From an uncultured Campylobacter sp. (GTDB lineage Bacteria; Campylobacterota; Campylobacteria; Campylobacterales; Campylobacteraceae), in assembly GCF_938039245.1 (NCBI RefSeq), contig NZ_CALHVN010000035.1, positions 1 to 53,921 on the forward strand: DNA of 53,921 bases, written 5' to 3'. Shown in pieces: positions 26,278-34,995 of this stretch (its first letter is position 1; the number at the start of each line of letters is the position of its first letter). The notes under the pieces were generated by a model, which was not told where the DNA came from, did not search any database, and saw nothing but the letters and a program-made list of their open reading frames with translations. Position numbers and translations under genes: made by a program.

Positions 26278-26796
26278 ATGGACGTTTCAAAAATCAAAGC
26301 AGGCTCAAACCCGGACAAAATCAACGCCGTGATCGAGATCCCGTACGGCTCGAACATAAAATACGAAATCGACAAAGATAGCGGCGCGGTCGTAGTAGAT
26401 CGCGTGCTCTACTCGGCGATGTTCTACCCGGCAAACTACGGCTTCGTACCAAACACGCTCGCAGCAGACGGCGATCCTGCCGATATCTTGGTGCTAAACG
26501 AATATCCGCTGCAAGCAGGTAGCGTGATCCCGTGCCGCCTAATCGGCGTACTCGTGATGGAGGACGAAGCTGGTATGGACGAGAAGCTACTAGCCGTACC
26601 GGTCACCAAGATCGATCCGAGATTTGACGGGATCAAGGGCTATAAAGACCTACCTGAGGCCACTTTAAATAAGATCAAAAACTTCTTTGAAACTTATAAA
26701 ATTTTAGAGCCTAACAAATGGGTTAAGGTTAAAGAATTTAAAGACGCCCAGGCCGCAAAAGAGATCCTAGACGCGGCAATCAAAAACTACAAATAA
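26278..26796 (+). CDS. ppa: Inorganic pyrophosphatase
   Basis: Soluble family I pyrophosphatase; removes PPi made by biosynthesis. 172 residues with the signature DGDPADILVL (64-73), YPANYGFVPNT (50-60), and Lys/Arg/Tyr active-site residues at expected places (K29, Y51, Y55, KGYKD about 120-124). AAAGGA ribosome site. Monocistronic. Confidence 0.95.
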   Translation: MDVSKIKAGSNPDKINAVIEIPYGSNIKYEIDKDSGAVVVDRVLYSAMFYPANYGFVPNTLAADGDPADILVLNEYPLQAGSVIPCRLIGVLVMEDEAGMDEKLLAVPVTKIDPRFDGIKGYKDLPEATLNKIKNFFETYKILEPNKWVKVKEFKDAQAAKEILDAAIKNYK

Positions 26797-26811
26797 ACCA
26801 CTTAGGCTTGC

Positions 26812-26851
26812 TTGGCCGCCGTTTCGTTAAACCCAAACAGACGGCGGCCGA
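26812..26851 (+). terminator. Hairpin after ppa
   Basis: GGCCGCCGT (26814-26822) is perfectly complementary to ACGGCGGCC (26841-26849), extendable by a G-T and a T-A pair. A palindrome GAGTTTAAACTC (26850-26861) follows at once. There is no T-run, so termination could depend on another mechanism. Confidence 0.5.
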
Positions 26852-26884
26852 GTTTAAACTCGCGAAAAAATCAAAAGGATAAAA

Positions 26885-27418
26885 ATGGATATATTAAAGT
26901 TACTTTTGGGCAACTCCAGCGGCATGATAGACGCGATGTCGCAAAAAAGCGGACTGGCGGCAAACGACGTAGAGGCCGTAGTTTCTAAGATCGCGCCGAT
27001 TTTCATGCAAAGAGCAAACGAAAATTTTAAATCAGATGCGGATTCGTCAAATTTCCTAGAGATGATACGCCGCTCAAACCTTGACGAGATGACTGACGCC
27101 CCGCAAAATATCAGCGTCGCCGAGGGCAACGAACTACTTGGCGTGCTAACGGGTTCAAAAGAAAACAGTAGCGCCCTAGCTAGCGACATAGGTTCGCAGT
27201 TAGGCATCAGCGCGGACTCTATCAAAACCTTGCTACCTATGATCGCACCGATGATCGCAGGCATGCTAAACAATCAGCTAAAAGCCTCAAATTTGCAAGG
27301 CTCGGCGGATAGCGGCTCCATGATGTCGATGCTTACGCAGTTTTTGGATCAGAACAAAGACGGCTCGATCGTGGACGATATTTTTAGGATCGCAGGCAAC
27401 TTTTTAGGTAAAAAATAG
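26885..27418 (+). CDS. DUF937/YidB-like protein
   Basis: 177 residues of low-complexity helical sequence with an internal duplication: SGLAANDVEAVVSKIAPIF (about 22-40) and LGISADSIKTLLPMIAPMIAG (about 109-129), followed by a Met/Ser/Asn-rich linker and an FLDQNKDGSIVDDI segment that looks like the EF-hand-like tail of the family. YidB-like proteins are of unknown function. AAAGGA ribosome site at 26876-26881. Ends at a hairpin. Confidence 0.8.
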   Translation: MDILKLLLGNSSGMIDAMSQKSGLAANDVEAVVSKIAPIFMQRANENFKSDADSSNFLEMIRRSNLDEMTDAPQNISVAEGNELLGVLTGSKENSSALASDIGSQLGISADSIKTLLPMIAPMIAGMLNNQLKASNLQGSADSGSMMSMLTQFLDQNKDGSIVDDIFRIAGNFLGKK

Positions 27419-27431
27419 ACTTTAACTCCTT

Positions 27432-27468
27432 AAGGCCTTTGCTAAAATAATAAAGCGGCAAAGGTCTT
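27432..27468 (+). terminator. Hairpin terminator after the DUF937 gene
   Basis: 11-bp stem AAGGCCTTTGC / GCAAAGGTCTT (one G-T pair) with an A-rich 15-base loop, 14 nt past the stop. The following sequence is only moderately T-rich. Confidence 0.6.
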
Positions 27469-28033
27469 GAATTAAATCTTATTCGCAAATCTAAATTTTT
27501 CTTGCGTAAATTTAATCCCCATCCGTACAAAACCCAGATAAGTCCGAGAGGACGCCGTATAATTTTGAGCGAATATCAGGGCGGTATTAGAAAAATGCGT
27601 TAAAATTAAAAACATCACAACCTAGTCTCAATAAAGATCTGCAAAGCCCAAAAAATAAGCCCGCCCGCGGCGCTACGTTTTGGATGATTTATATATTTTT
27701 ATGCGTCTTGCTTTAAGTATCTTAAGATAGTAGCCGCCAAGGCTTAAATTTCGCAAGAGCAAGCAAAACCCATTTGCTACCGCCGATTATTCGCCTTATT
27801 TATGCCGATGATTTATTTTGAAAGATAAGCCTCAAAAACCGTAACAGCCTACGGCCTGCGCGAGTTAGCAACCCGGAATACGAAACCAATACTCGTCACT
27901 ACGCTTTAAACCCCGCAAAATTTGTTTTTACGATTTTTATGAGAAAAATTTCTCTTTTTTGCTGATTTATCTTTAAAATGCGTCTTAGCGGGCTTAAATT
28001 TAGTTCTAAAATCTTAAATTTGATTTGCTTTAT

Positions 28034-28039
28034 TATAAT
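28034..28039 (+). promoter_or_regulatory. Candidate -10 box upstream of the 52-codon frame and lldD
   Basis: TATAAT in the context TTATTATAATG, about 290 nt before lldD. A second candidate, GATAAT at 28286-28291, is nearer the lldD start. Which one drives lldD is undecided. Confidence 0.4.
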
Positions 28040-28131
28040 GTAAATCTAGTTTGATTATTTAAGCATTATTCCATTAAAGTCAAATTTAAACCTGAAATTT
28101 GTTTCTATTTTACACATTATAAAAGCAAAAA

Positions 28132-28290
28132 ATGCCTACGCTCCGCGGCGTATCCATGATGCCAAAAAGAGTAACCAAGCGAAACAACGATAAATTTTTA
28201 ACCGAAAAGCACTGTTTAAAGCTCAAATTTTCTTTATTTAAAACATTAGACGATAACTTTTATCGCTTAAAAAGAGGCGATGAGAGATAA
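28132..28290 (+). CDS. Possible 52-residue basic peptide upstream of lldD
   Basis: An open frame of 53 codons starting ATG and ending TAA just 35 nt before lldD. The peptide is rich in Lys and Arg, with one Cys and no membrane segment. There is no good ribosome site and no family resemblance, so it may be chance. It could be an unannotated small gene or leader peptide. Confidence 0.2.
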   Translation: MPTLRGVSMMPKRVTKRNNDKFLTEKHCLKLKFSLFKTLDDNFYRLKRGDER

Positions 28291-28325
28291 TTACTCCGAT
28301 TTGAATTTTTTACAAAGGATAAAAG

Positions 28326-29495
28326 ATGAAAGACTTAACTTTGATGACCAACATCGAAGACCTAAGGCAAGTATGCTACCGCAACGTGCCTAAAATGTTT
28401 TATGAGTACGTAGATACGGGATCTTGGACGCAGACGACGTACCGCGAAAACCGCACGGATTTTGAGCCGATAAAATTTAAACAAAAAATCCTAGTAGATA
28501 TGGCAAATCGCAGCCTAGAGACCGAGCTACTAGGCAAAAAGGTAAAATTTCCGGCTATGACCGCGCCGGTGGGATTTATGGGGATGATGTGGGCGGACGG
28601 CGAGATACATATGGCGCGCGCCGCTCAAAAATTCGGCATACCTTTTACGCTCTCTACTATGTCGATCTGCTCGATCGAAGACCTAGTCGAGGCCGGAATC
28701 GAACCGTTTTGGTTTCAGCTTTACGTTATGCGCGATAGGGAGTTTATGAAAGATCTAATCCGCAGGGCAAAAGCCGCAAACTGCTCCGCTCTAGTCGTCA
28801 CGGTCGATCTGCAAGTGCTGGGAAATCGCCACCGCGATATCAAAAACGGCCTATCTACGCCGCCTAAATTTACGATACCAAATCTCATAAATCTAAGCAC
28901 TAAAATCCCGTGGGGACTAAGGTATCTAAAAAACAGACGCTGGACGTTTAGAAATATCGCCGGCCACGCAAAAAACGTAAGCGATCTAAGCTCACTAAGC
29001 TCATGGACTAAGGAGCAGTTTGATCCGAGCTTACAGTGGAGCGACATCGAGGAGATCAAAAATCTCTGGGGCGGTAAGATAATCTTAAAAGGCATTATGT
29101 TGCCCGAAGACGCGCAGTTAGCCGTCAAGCACGGTGCAGACGCCATCATAGTATCAAACCACGGCGGACGTCAGATGGACGGCACTCTCTCCTCGATCAA
29201 GGCGCTACCTGATATCGTCGCAGCCGTCGGCGATAAAACCGAGGTGTGGATAGATAGCGGATTTTACACCGGTCAAGATATGCTAAAAGCGTGGGCTATG
29301 GGCGCAAAAGGCGTGATGCTCGGACGCGCGCCTGTTTATGGACTTGGCGCATACGGTGAGGAAGGCGTTACGCGAGCGCTGCAAATTTTATACGACGAGA
29401 TGGATACGACGATGGCTTTTGCCGGACATAGGGATATCAAGGACGTAACAAGCGATATTTTAATCCCCGGCACCTATCCTACGCCAAGCGTTTAG
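28326..29495 (+). CDS. lldD: FMN-dependent alpha-hydroxyacid dehydrogenase, LldD-like
   Basis: Oxidises an L-2-hydroxyacid, most likely L-lactate to pyruvate, with electrons passed to the quinone pool. 389 residues. TIM-barrel FMN motifs seen: Y28 in FYEYV, APVGF, QLYV (Y133), VDLQVLGNRHRD, K255, SNHGGRQMD (H279, R282) and MLGRAPVYGLGA. The loop that usually reads DGG(I/V)R is DSGFY (310-314), so an FMN-phosphate Arg is replaced by Tyr. AAAGGAT ribosome site. Isolated between two long non-coding stretches; no permease is adjacent. The substrate is inferred. Confidence 0.85.
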   Translation: MKDLTLMTNIEDLRQVCYRNVPKMFYEYVDTGSWTQTTYRENRTDFEPIKFKQKILVDMANRSLETELLGKKVKFPAMTAPVGFMGMMWADGEIHMARAAQKFGIPFTLSTMSICSIEDLVEAGIEPFWFQLYVMRDREFMKDLIRRAKAANCSALVVTVDLQVLGNRHRDIKNGLSTPPKFTIPNLINLSTKIPWGLRYLKNRRWTFRNIAGHAKNVSDLSSLSSWTKEQFDPSLQWSDIEEIKNLWGGKIILKGIMLPEDAQLAVKHGADAIIVSNHGGRQMDGTLSSIKALPDIVAAVGDKTEVWIDSGFYTGQDMLKAWAMGAKGVMLGRAPVYGLGAYGEEGVTRALQILYDEMDTTMAFAGHRDIKDVTSDILIPGTYPTPSV

Positions 29496-30195
29496 ACGAG
29501 TTAGACGGATTAGTCGGTATGCGGCTGCGCTAATCCGCCTTTATCTTATTTTAAACTTAAATTTAGGCACTTGGTTAAATTTATACCTGATTTACCGAGC
29601 GCCCGGCCTAGAGCAAATTTAACGCAGGCTCGCCGCATAAACCAAAGGCAGCGCAAAATCTTAAATTTATCCTGCCGCCCGCAAGCTATGTCGCCTTTTT
29701 GCTTAACGTAAAATCTCTTAAAATATCGTAGCGACTAGCCTGACCCATCTTGTTTTAAAATCCCAAACAACGGCATTTTTGGATTTTACCTCTATAAAAT
29801 TTACGAAATAAAGCAAAATTTGCCGACTCAAAAGATGATTTTACCCGCTTCTCTAGTTTTTGCCTTAAATTTAATCCGCCAGGTCTTGACAAAAGCTAGC
29901 GCAGTTGCCGCTACTTAAAAATTCTCTCGTTAAATCACGCAGTCAGGCTTTGTCGGTTTTTGATTTACATTAAGCAAGGCGTAGGGCTAAAGCCGAGTTT
30001 ACGGGCGTATTTTGCCGTTTTGCAGATATATCTTTAGCCGCTAAATTTGGCGCAGCCCACAAAAAGGCCGTTTTGATTGCGCCTAATTTGACGCGCCGTT
30101 TTACAAAGCAAGGCTGTTTGCTAAATTCAAGTTGCCGCAACATCAAATTTATAAGATATCGAAGTAATAATAAAATCTTGACGCGTCAAAACGGT
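29496..30195. other. Non-coding stretch between lldD and mnmC
   Basis: 700 bases between convergent genes. It holds the lldD terminator and, just past mnmC on its side, a 12-bp palindrome TTGACGCGTCAA (30178-30189) followed on the minus strand by GATTTTATT, which may help end the minus-strand operon. Otherwise AT-rich with many AAATTT motifs; no gene recognised. Confidence 0.55.
29506..29545 (+). terminator. Intrinsic terminator after lldD
   Basis: 8-bp perfect stem CGGATTAG (29506-29513) / CTAATCCG (29530-29537) with a 16-base loop, followed by CCTTTATCTTATTTT. Starts 10 nt past the lldD stop. Confidence 0.7.
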
Positions 30196-32247
30196 TTATT
30201 TTAGCCCTTTTTTAAGCTTCCTAACGAGAAATCTCGCCAAATGCAGCTCGTCAAAAAGCGATTTTTCGATGCAAAGCGGACGGTCAAAAATAAGATCGCA
30301 GATGAGTTCGGCGCCAAGCACGGCCGTACAAAGCCCGCGCGAGCCGTGAGCGGTGCTTGCGTATACGTTTGGCACGTATTTTGGATACGGATTGGACTTG
30401 CCTTTCGTCCAAAGCAGCGATTTGTAACTGTCTTTGTAAAAATCCTCATCATAAAGTCGCCCGATGAGCGCAAATCGGTCGCCGCTATAGCTACGGTAGC
30501 CGACTTTTGAGCCGATTATTCGTATGTTTTGCGGTATTTTAGCTGCGATGTTTGAGCTGTTTTCAGGCACGGTCAAATTTGACGCATCTCGCGCCTGTGT
30601 GGAGTCGCCAGCGGTTTTGGCGCGCAAATCCGTATTTTTACTCAAATTTATATCGTTACTACTCGCTTCTAAACGATTTAAATTTTCAGCGGCACCGTCT
30701 CGGCCAATAGTCAAATTTAAATCCTGCTCGCCGCTTAAATTTAACCGCTCGCTTTTAGCAAATTTACCGTCCAAAAACTCGGCGACGTCGGCTAAATTTT
30801 TCTCGTCGTCGCTAGAGCGCGGCTCGTCTAAAAAAAGATTTCTATCATAAGTAGCGCCGATCACCTGCACGCCATCAGCAGGCGGGCAAACGTAGCCTTT
30901 GGCGCTAAAAGGCGCGGACGTCCAGACGGCGGGCTTAATATGCGTGACCTGGCCGCGCACGGAGCTAAGCCTGATATCATAGTCCGCAAAGAGTTCCATA
31001 CTCTCGCTACCGATAGCCAGCACGAGTACGTCGACGTCGATGCTTCGTCCATCCTTAAAGCGCGCCCTAACCGCGCCGCCCTCAAGCGTCTCAAAGGCCG
31101 TAAACTCGCAGTTTAAAAGCGTTTTTATGCCCGCGCTTGCAGCCTTGCACATCTTTCTGGGGCGAGCTTTTGCGCCTTTAAAAATAAACGCGCTAGCGTA
31201 TGGCTCGCTATCAAATTTTAGCTCAAAAACGCCGTTATCCGCGTCAAATTCGCGCCACTCGTAAAAGCGCTCCAGCGTCTTTTGCTCGTACGCGTAGTCC
31301 GTCGCGCCGCAAAACTCTATCTCATCAGCGCCGAGGTTTTGGCCGTAAAAGCGCGCCGCCTGCAAAAACGCGTTCATATGCATGCGTCCTAATTTTACAG
31401 TCGGCTTCGTGATAAGCGGCATCAAAATCCCGCAGTGATTTCCGGAGCCGTTTAGTGCGATGTCGCTGCGGCAAACGCAGCCCGCCACTCCGCCGCCGAT
31501 CACTAGCGCCGTCCTTGGAGTGATCGTGGCAGCGGGGTCAAATCTACTAAACCAAATCTCGCTTTCAGCTTGCCGCTCGCCCGCAAATTTAGCCCGTAGC
31601 ATTTCGCGCTTTTTGCCGTAGCCTTTTAGCATTTTTACCTCAAAGCCGCTATTTTGCAGGGCTCTTTTTAGCGCGCCCGAGGCCGAATACGTGCAAACGC
31701 TAGCGCCCAGAGCGCATAAATTTGCGATTTTAGCGCAAACTTGCTCGCTCCACATCGCTTCGTTTTTAGCGGGAGCAAAACCGTCCATAAAAACGGCGTC
31801 CGAGATAAAGCTAAGCTCGTCCAAAACTTCGTCCACGTCGCCAAAACACAGCGTAAGCGTGACGTTTGGAGCTAAATTTAATCTATGAAATCCGCGAACA
31901 AGCGGCGGGTAGGCATCCAAAAGCTCGCCTGAAACGTCCTCAAGCTCGCTAAAATTAGCGTAAATTTTAGCTAGATCGTCTCTAGCGATAGGCGTTTTTT
32001 CGATACTTACGAAATTTAAAAATTTATCCGAGTTTTTAAATCGTTTAAAAGCGCAGAGGAAATTTAGCCCCGCGCCAAATCCCGTCTCAAGCACGTTAAA
32101 TTCGCTCTTTTTCTCCCAAATTTCATCAAAAACGGAGTTAAAAACGTACTCGCTCTGGCCTATGGGATCATCTGCGTTAAAGTAAATGTCGTCAAAATCG
32201 GGACTAAACGGGACGGTGCCTTTAAAAACGACACGCGCGCTTTTCAT
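30196..32247 (-). CDS. mnmC: Bifunctional tRNA wobble-uridine enzyme MnmC (MnmD methyltransferase + FAD oxidoreductase)
   Basis: Final steps of mnm5s2U34 synthesis: the FAD part removes carboxymethyl from cmnm5U, the methyltransferase part then methylates nm5U. 683 residues. MnmD spans about 1-235 (SAM motif ETGFGAGLNF 54-63; MDGFAPAKNEAMW 154-166). The FAD domain begins at VIGGGVAGC (249-257) but GSGNHCGILMP follows at 267, about 15-20 residues too soon, so helix A and strand 2 of the Rossmann fold seem missing. A 70-residue Asn/Ser/Asp-rich insert (about 498-572) precedes IIGSKVGYRSYSGDRF. 4-nt overlap with the amidase gene. Confidence 0.9.
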   Translation of the reverse strand: MKSARVVFKGTVPFSPDFDDIYFNADDPIGQSEYVFNSVFDEIWEKKSEFNVLETGFGAGLNFLCAFKRFKNSDKFLNFVSIEKTPIARDDLAKIYANFSELEDVSGELLDAYPPLVRGFHRLNLAPNVTLTLCFGDVDEVLDELSFISDAVFMDGFAPAKNEAMWSEQVCAKIANLCALGASVCTYSASGALKRALQNSGFEVKMLKGYGKKREMLRAKFAGERQAESEIWFSRFDPAATITPRTALVIGGGVAGCVCRSDIALNGSGNHCGILMPLITKPTVKLGRMHMNAFLQAARFYGQNLGADEIEFCGATDYAYEQKTLERFYEWREFDADNGVFELKFDSEPYASAFIFKGAKARPRKMCKAASAGIKTLLNCEFTAFETLEGGAVRARFKDGRSIDVDVLVLAIGSESMELFADYDIRLSSVRGQVTHIKPAVWTSAPFSAKGYVCPPADGVQVIGATYDRNLFLDEPRSSDDEKNLADVAEFLDGKFAKSERLNLSGEQDLNLTIGRDGAAENLNRLEASSNDINLSKNTDLRAKTAGDSTQARDASNLTVPENSSNIAAKIPQNIRIIGSKVGYRSYSGDRFALIGRLYDEDFYKDSYKSLLWTKGKSNPYPKYVPNVYASTAHGSRGLCTAVLGAELICDLIFDRPLCIEKSLFDELHLARFLVRKLKKGLK

Positions 32248-33920
32248 CGTTGGTTTGAAAAATAGACGTCTACGCCGTCTGCAAGCCCCTTGGCTAGAGC
32301 ATCTTGGTATTTTGAGTTGTTTATTAGCTCGCCCTCGCTAGGATGCGTGATATAGCCGACCTCGACCAGAACCGCTGGCATCAAAGCGCCTACTAGCACC
32401 CAAAACGGAGCCTCGCGCACGCCGCCGTCAGCGGTCTTTGGTATCACGGTTTTAGCCTGCGCCAAAACTTCGCGCTGAACGTCGATAGCTAGCTTGTTTG
32501 AGGCGATGATTTTTTCGCGATTAAGGAAATTTAAAAATGTCTGCTTAGAAAAATAGTTCATTTCATCGACGTCCGATTTATTTTCGAGCGCGGCGGCGTT
32601 TTTGCTACGCTCGGAGCGAGCCGGCGAGAGGAAAAAGGTCTCGACACCTCGCATAGATGCGGTCTTTGCCTTGGTTGGCGCGGCATTTGCGTGGATAGAT
32701 ATAAAAAGATCCGCAGCCTTGTCGTTGGCGTATTTCGTGCGGTCGCGAAGGTTGATAAATTTATCCTTGCTGCGCGTGTAATAAACCTTGTAGCCGCGTC
32801 CTTGCAGCTCTTTGCCCGCCTTTTGCGCGATACTTAGCACGATATTTTTTTCTTTGAGCTGGCCGTTTACGGCGCCGGGATCGTCGCCGCCGTGCCCTGC
32901 GTCAAGGACGATAACTTTGCCTTTAGCGCTTGTGATTTTTTTAGTACTTGGGGTTTTTGCCAAAGGAACGAGCATCTCCTCCTCGGGCTTAGGTTTTGGA
33001 GCGATTTCTTGATCGTTTTGGGCGGATTTAGCGGCTTGCTCGGCTTTGCTTTGCTGATTTTTAGGCTGAATTTTTTCGTTTTGTTTTGGTTCTATTTGAG
33101 CTTTTTGAGCTGCTTTTTGAGGCTCTTTGAAATTTTCCTTGCTTTTGCTTTCCGGCGTTTTAGCGCTTAAAGAGTCCGAATTTTGAACGGTTGCTTTTGA
33201 AAATATCACGGATTGATTTTGGACGCGCAGCTTTAAATTATGCTTAAATTTATCGACGAATACTACTCTGACGGTATTTGCGTCAAACTGGCTAATGCGA
33301 ATCTCGTCGACTAGATAATTTTTGATCCTCTGCGGCTTACCCCCGCTCCAAATGCCCTTAAATTCATATATGCTTTTATATGAACCTTTTTGATTTAGAT
33401 CGGTCTTTTTTACATCGCCGCCGTCTAAAGGACGGCTAAATTTTAGCTCCAGCTTACCGCCCGTATCTGCCGCTTCTAGCAGATATAGAGTCTGTGTCTT
33501 TACGTTTTGCGCGTTTTTGCTAGATAGCGGAGCGGATGAAAGCTGTTTTAACTTAACCGGTTCTTTTTGCTCCGGCTCTTTTGCTTTGGTTTCTTTAGCG
33601 GGTTTGGACTCTTGTTTAGGGCTAGCGCTCTTTGGCTGCGGTATGCCGGCTAGCTCTTTTTCGTACGACTTGCTATCAAGCCCTAACGTTTTGGAGCTTT
33701 TTATCAGCCTTTTTAGGCTCTCGGCTCTTAAATTTACGTTATTTTCCATTATGGATTTTACGTAAAGCGTCCTTAGTTCTTGATGCATGGCGATTTTATC
33801 TTTATTGCTTGCGCTAGCGAAATTTTTATCGAATTTATCTAGGCTCAATAAAGCGCTAGCGTAAACCGCGCCGGTAAGAAAGAATAAAAATATTAAAAAT
33901 ACTTTAACTGTCTTCGCCAT
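32244..33920 (-). CDS. amiA: N-acetylmuramoyl-L-alanine amidase (AmiC-type, Amidase_3)
   Basis: Zinc amidase that removes stem peptides during septum splitting. 558 residues: signal peptide (1-21), helical region, a Lys/Pro/Glu-rich linker (95-130), an AMIN-like peptidoglycan-targeting domain (about 140-242), a second Lys/Gln-rich linker (245-325), and Amidase_3 with H343 (DAGHGG), E357, H410 (SIHANA) and VLVEVGY near the end. Overlaps the upstream oxidoreductase gene by 17 nt. FtsEX and an EnvC-like activator candidate are in the same block. Symbol by C. jejuni usage. Confidence 0.93.
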   Translation of the reverse strand: MAKTVKVFLIFLFFLTGAVYASALLSLDKFDKNFASASNKDKIAMHQELRTLYVKSIMENNVNLRAESLKRLIKSSKTLGLDSKSYEKELAGIPQPKSASPKQESKPAKETKAKEPEQKEPVKLKQLSSAPLSSKNAQNVKTQTLYLLEAADTGGKLELKFSRPLDGGDVKKTDLNQKGSYKSIYEFKGIWSGGKPQRIKNYLVDEIRISQFDANTVRVVFVDKFKHNLKLRVQNQSVIFSKATVQNSDSLSAKTPESKSKENFKEPQKAAQKAQIEPKQNEKIQPKNQQSKAEQAAKSAQNDQEIAPKPKPEEEMLVPLAKTPSTKKITSAKGKVIVLDAGHGGDDPGAVNGQLKEKNIVLSIAQKAGKELQGRGYKVYYTRSKDKFINLRDRTKYANDKAADLFISIHANAAPTKAKTASMRGVETFFLSPARSERSKNAAALENKSDVDEMNYFSKQTFLNFLNREKIIASNKLAIDVQREVLAQAKTVIPKTADGGVREAPFWVLVGALMPAVLVEVGYITHPSEGELINNSKYQDALAKGLADGVDVYFSNQR

Positions 33921-34995
33921 TTATTAGTTTTTCAAATAGCTCTTTTACGCTTATTATCTCGTTTAGCCTGTATCCGTTAGCGCCGGTGAAAAACAGTCCC
34001 GTATCCTTTCGTCCAGCAAATGCGTCGTAAAGACGGTCTGCGATACAGTAGCCGACTTCTTTAGCTTCCTTGCCGCGCTGGCACGGGCTTACGCAGTTGC
34101 TTACGCAGCTGATTTTGGGCCCCTGGCGTTTATCCACTAAATTTAGCAAATTCGTCCTGACGCCGCGAGCCGGGTAGCCTACGGGGCTTTTGATTAGCTC
34201 GATGTCCTCTTTTTTACAGTTTAAAAGTACTTGCTTAAATTCCTCCGAGGCGTCGCACTCGTGAGTGCCGATAAAGCGAGTGCCCATCTGTACGCCGTTT
34301 GCGCCTAGGCTAATCGCCCTATCGATGTCGCTTTTATCCCAGATACCGCCTGCGGCAAATAGCGGGATATCCCCCCACTCTTTGATCTCGGCCGCTACTT
34401 GCGGGATTAAATTTTCTAGGCTATACGCGGGATCTAGGCACTGCTCGTAGGTAAAGCCCTGATGGCCGCCACTAAGAGGCCCTTCAAGCACCACCGCGTC
34501 AGGAAGCCTACCGTAGCGCCCCTGCCAGCGTTTGCAGATGATTTTTAGCGCCTTTGCCGACGATACGATAGGCACCAAAGCGACATCGGGGAAGCCGACC
34601 GTAAATTCGGGCAAATTCGTAGGCAAGCCAGCACCCGTGATGATCACGTTTATGCCGTGGTCGCAGGCGTCTTTTACGATGCGATCGTAGTCGTTGCTGG
34701 CGTATAGGATATTTACCCCAAGAGGCCTGTCGCCGCAGATTTTACGCGCATTATCGATAACGGCTTTTAGCCCCGCGCGCGAGTAAAAATTTCCGCTACC
34801 GTAAGGCTTGGCGTTTAGCTCTTTGGTGATGTATTTTCGCCCTTCGTAGTAGCCCGTTCCCACAGAGCTTATGACGCCTAGGCCGCCTTCTAGGCTGACG
34901 TTTCCGGCGAGCCTATCCCAGCTGATGCCAAGCCCCATCCCGCCTTGGATTATGGAGTGAACTATCTCGTATTTTCCGATTTTTACCGACATCAC
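33904..34995 (-). CDS. Nitronate monooxygenase / FabK-like FMN oxidoreductase
   Basis: 363 residues, TIM-barrel: HSIIQGGMGLGISW (13-26), VLEGPLSGGHQGF (about 168-180) and LFAAGGIWDKSDIDRAISLGANGVQMGTRFIGT (FMN phosphate site). The C-terminal CVSNCVSPCQRGKEAKEVGYC cysteine segment is conserved in the Campylobacter/Helicobacter proteins. The substrate could be nitronates or an enoyl-ACP (FabK role); the sequence does not decide. Overlaps tyrS by 4 nt and the amidase gene by 17 nt. Confidence 0.85.
   Translation of the reverse strand: MMSVKIGKYEIVHSIIQGGMGLGISWDRLAGNVSLEGGLGVISSVGTGYYEGRKYITKELNAKPYGSGNFYSRAGLKAVIDNARKICGDRPLGVNILYASNDYDRIVKDACDHGINVIITGAGLPTNLPEFTVGFPDVALVPIVSSAKALKIICKRWQGRYGRLPDAVVLEGPLSGGHQGFTYEQCLDPAYSLENLIPQVAAEIKEWGDIPLFAAGGIWDKSDIDRAISLGANGVQMGTRFIGTHECDASEEFKQVLLNCKKEDIELIKSPVGYPARGVRTNLLNLVDKRQGPKISCVSNCVSPCQRGKEAKEVGYCIADRLYDAFAGRKDTGLFFTGANGYRLNEIISVKELFEKLINGEDS

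Larger units (their letters stand above)
27419..28325. other. Large non-coding stretch upstream of lldD
   Basis: 907 bases. Contents: the terminator at 27432-27468; a 12-bp palindrome TATCTTAAGATA at 27718-27729; a perfect -10-like TATAAT at 28034-28039; a 52-codon open frame at 28132-28290; a hairpin ATCGCTT/AGGCGAT at about 28262-28281; and GATAAT at 28286-28291 close to lldD. No RNA gene is recognised. It lies at a synteny breakpoint, so it may hold decayed genes I cannot identify. Confidence 0.6.

Noticed and set aside
26854..27273. 139-residue frame antisense to the DUF937 gene
   Set aside because: Entirely opposite a better supported gene with a ribosome site and family repeat.
28695..28725. 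tRNA-like GGAATCGAACCG word in lldD
   Set aside because: It lies in the coding frame of lldD (GIEPFWF) and no cloverleaf can be formed.
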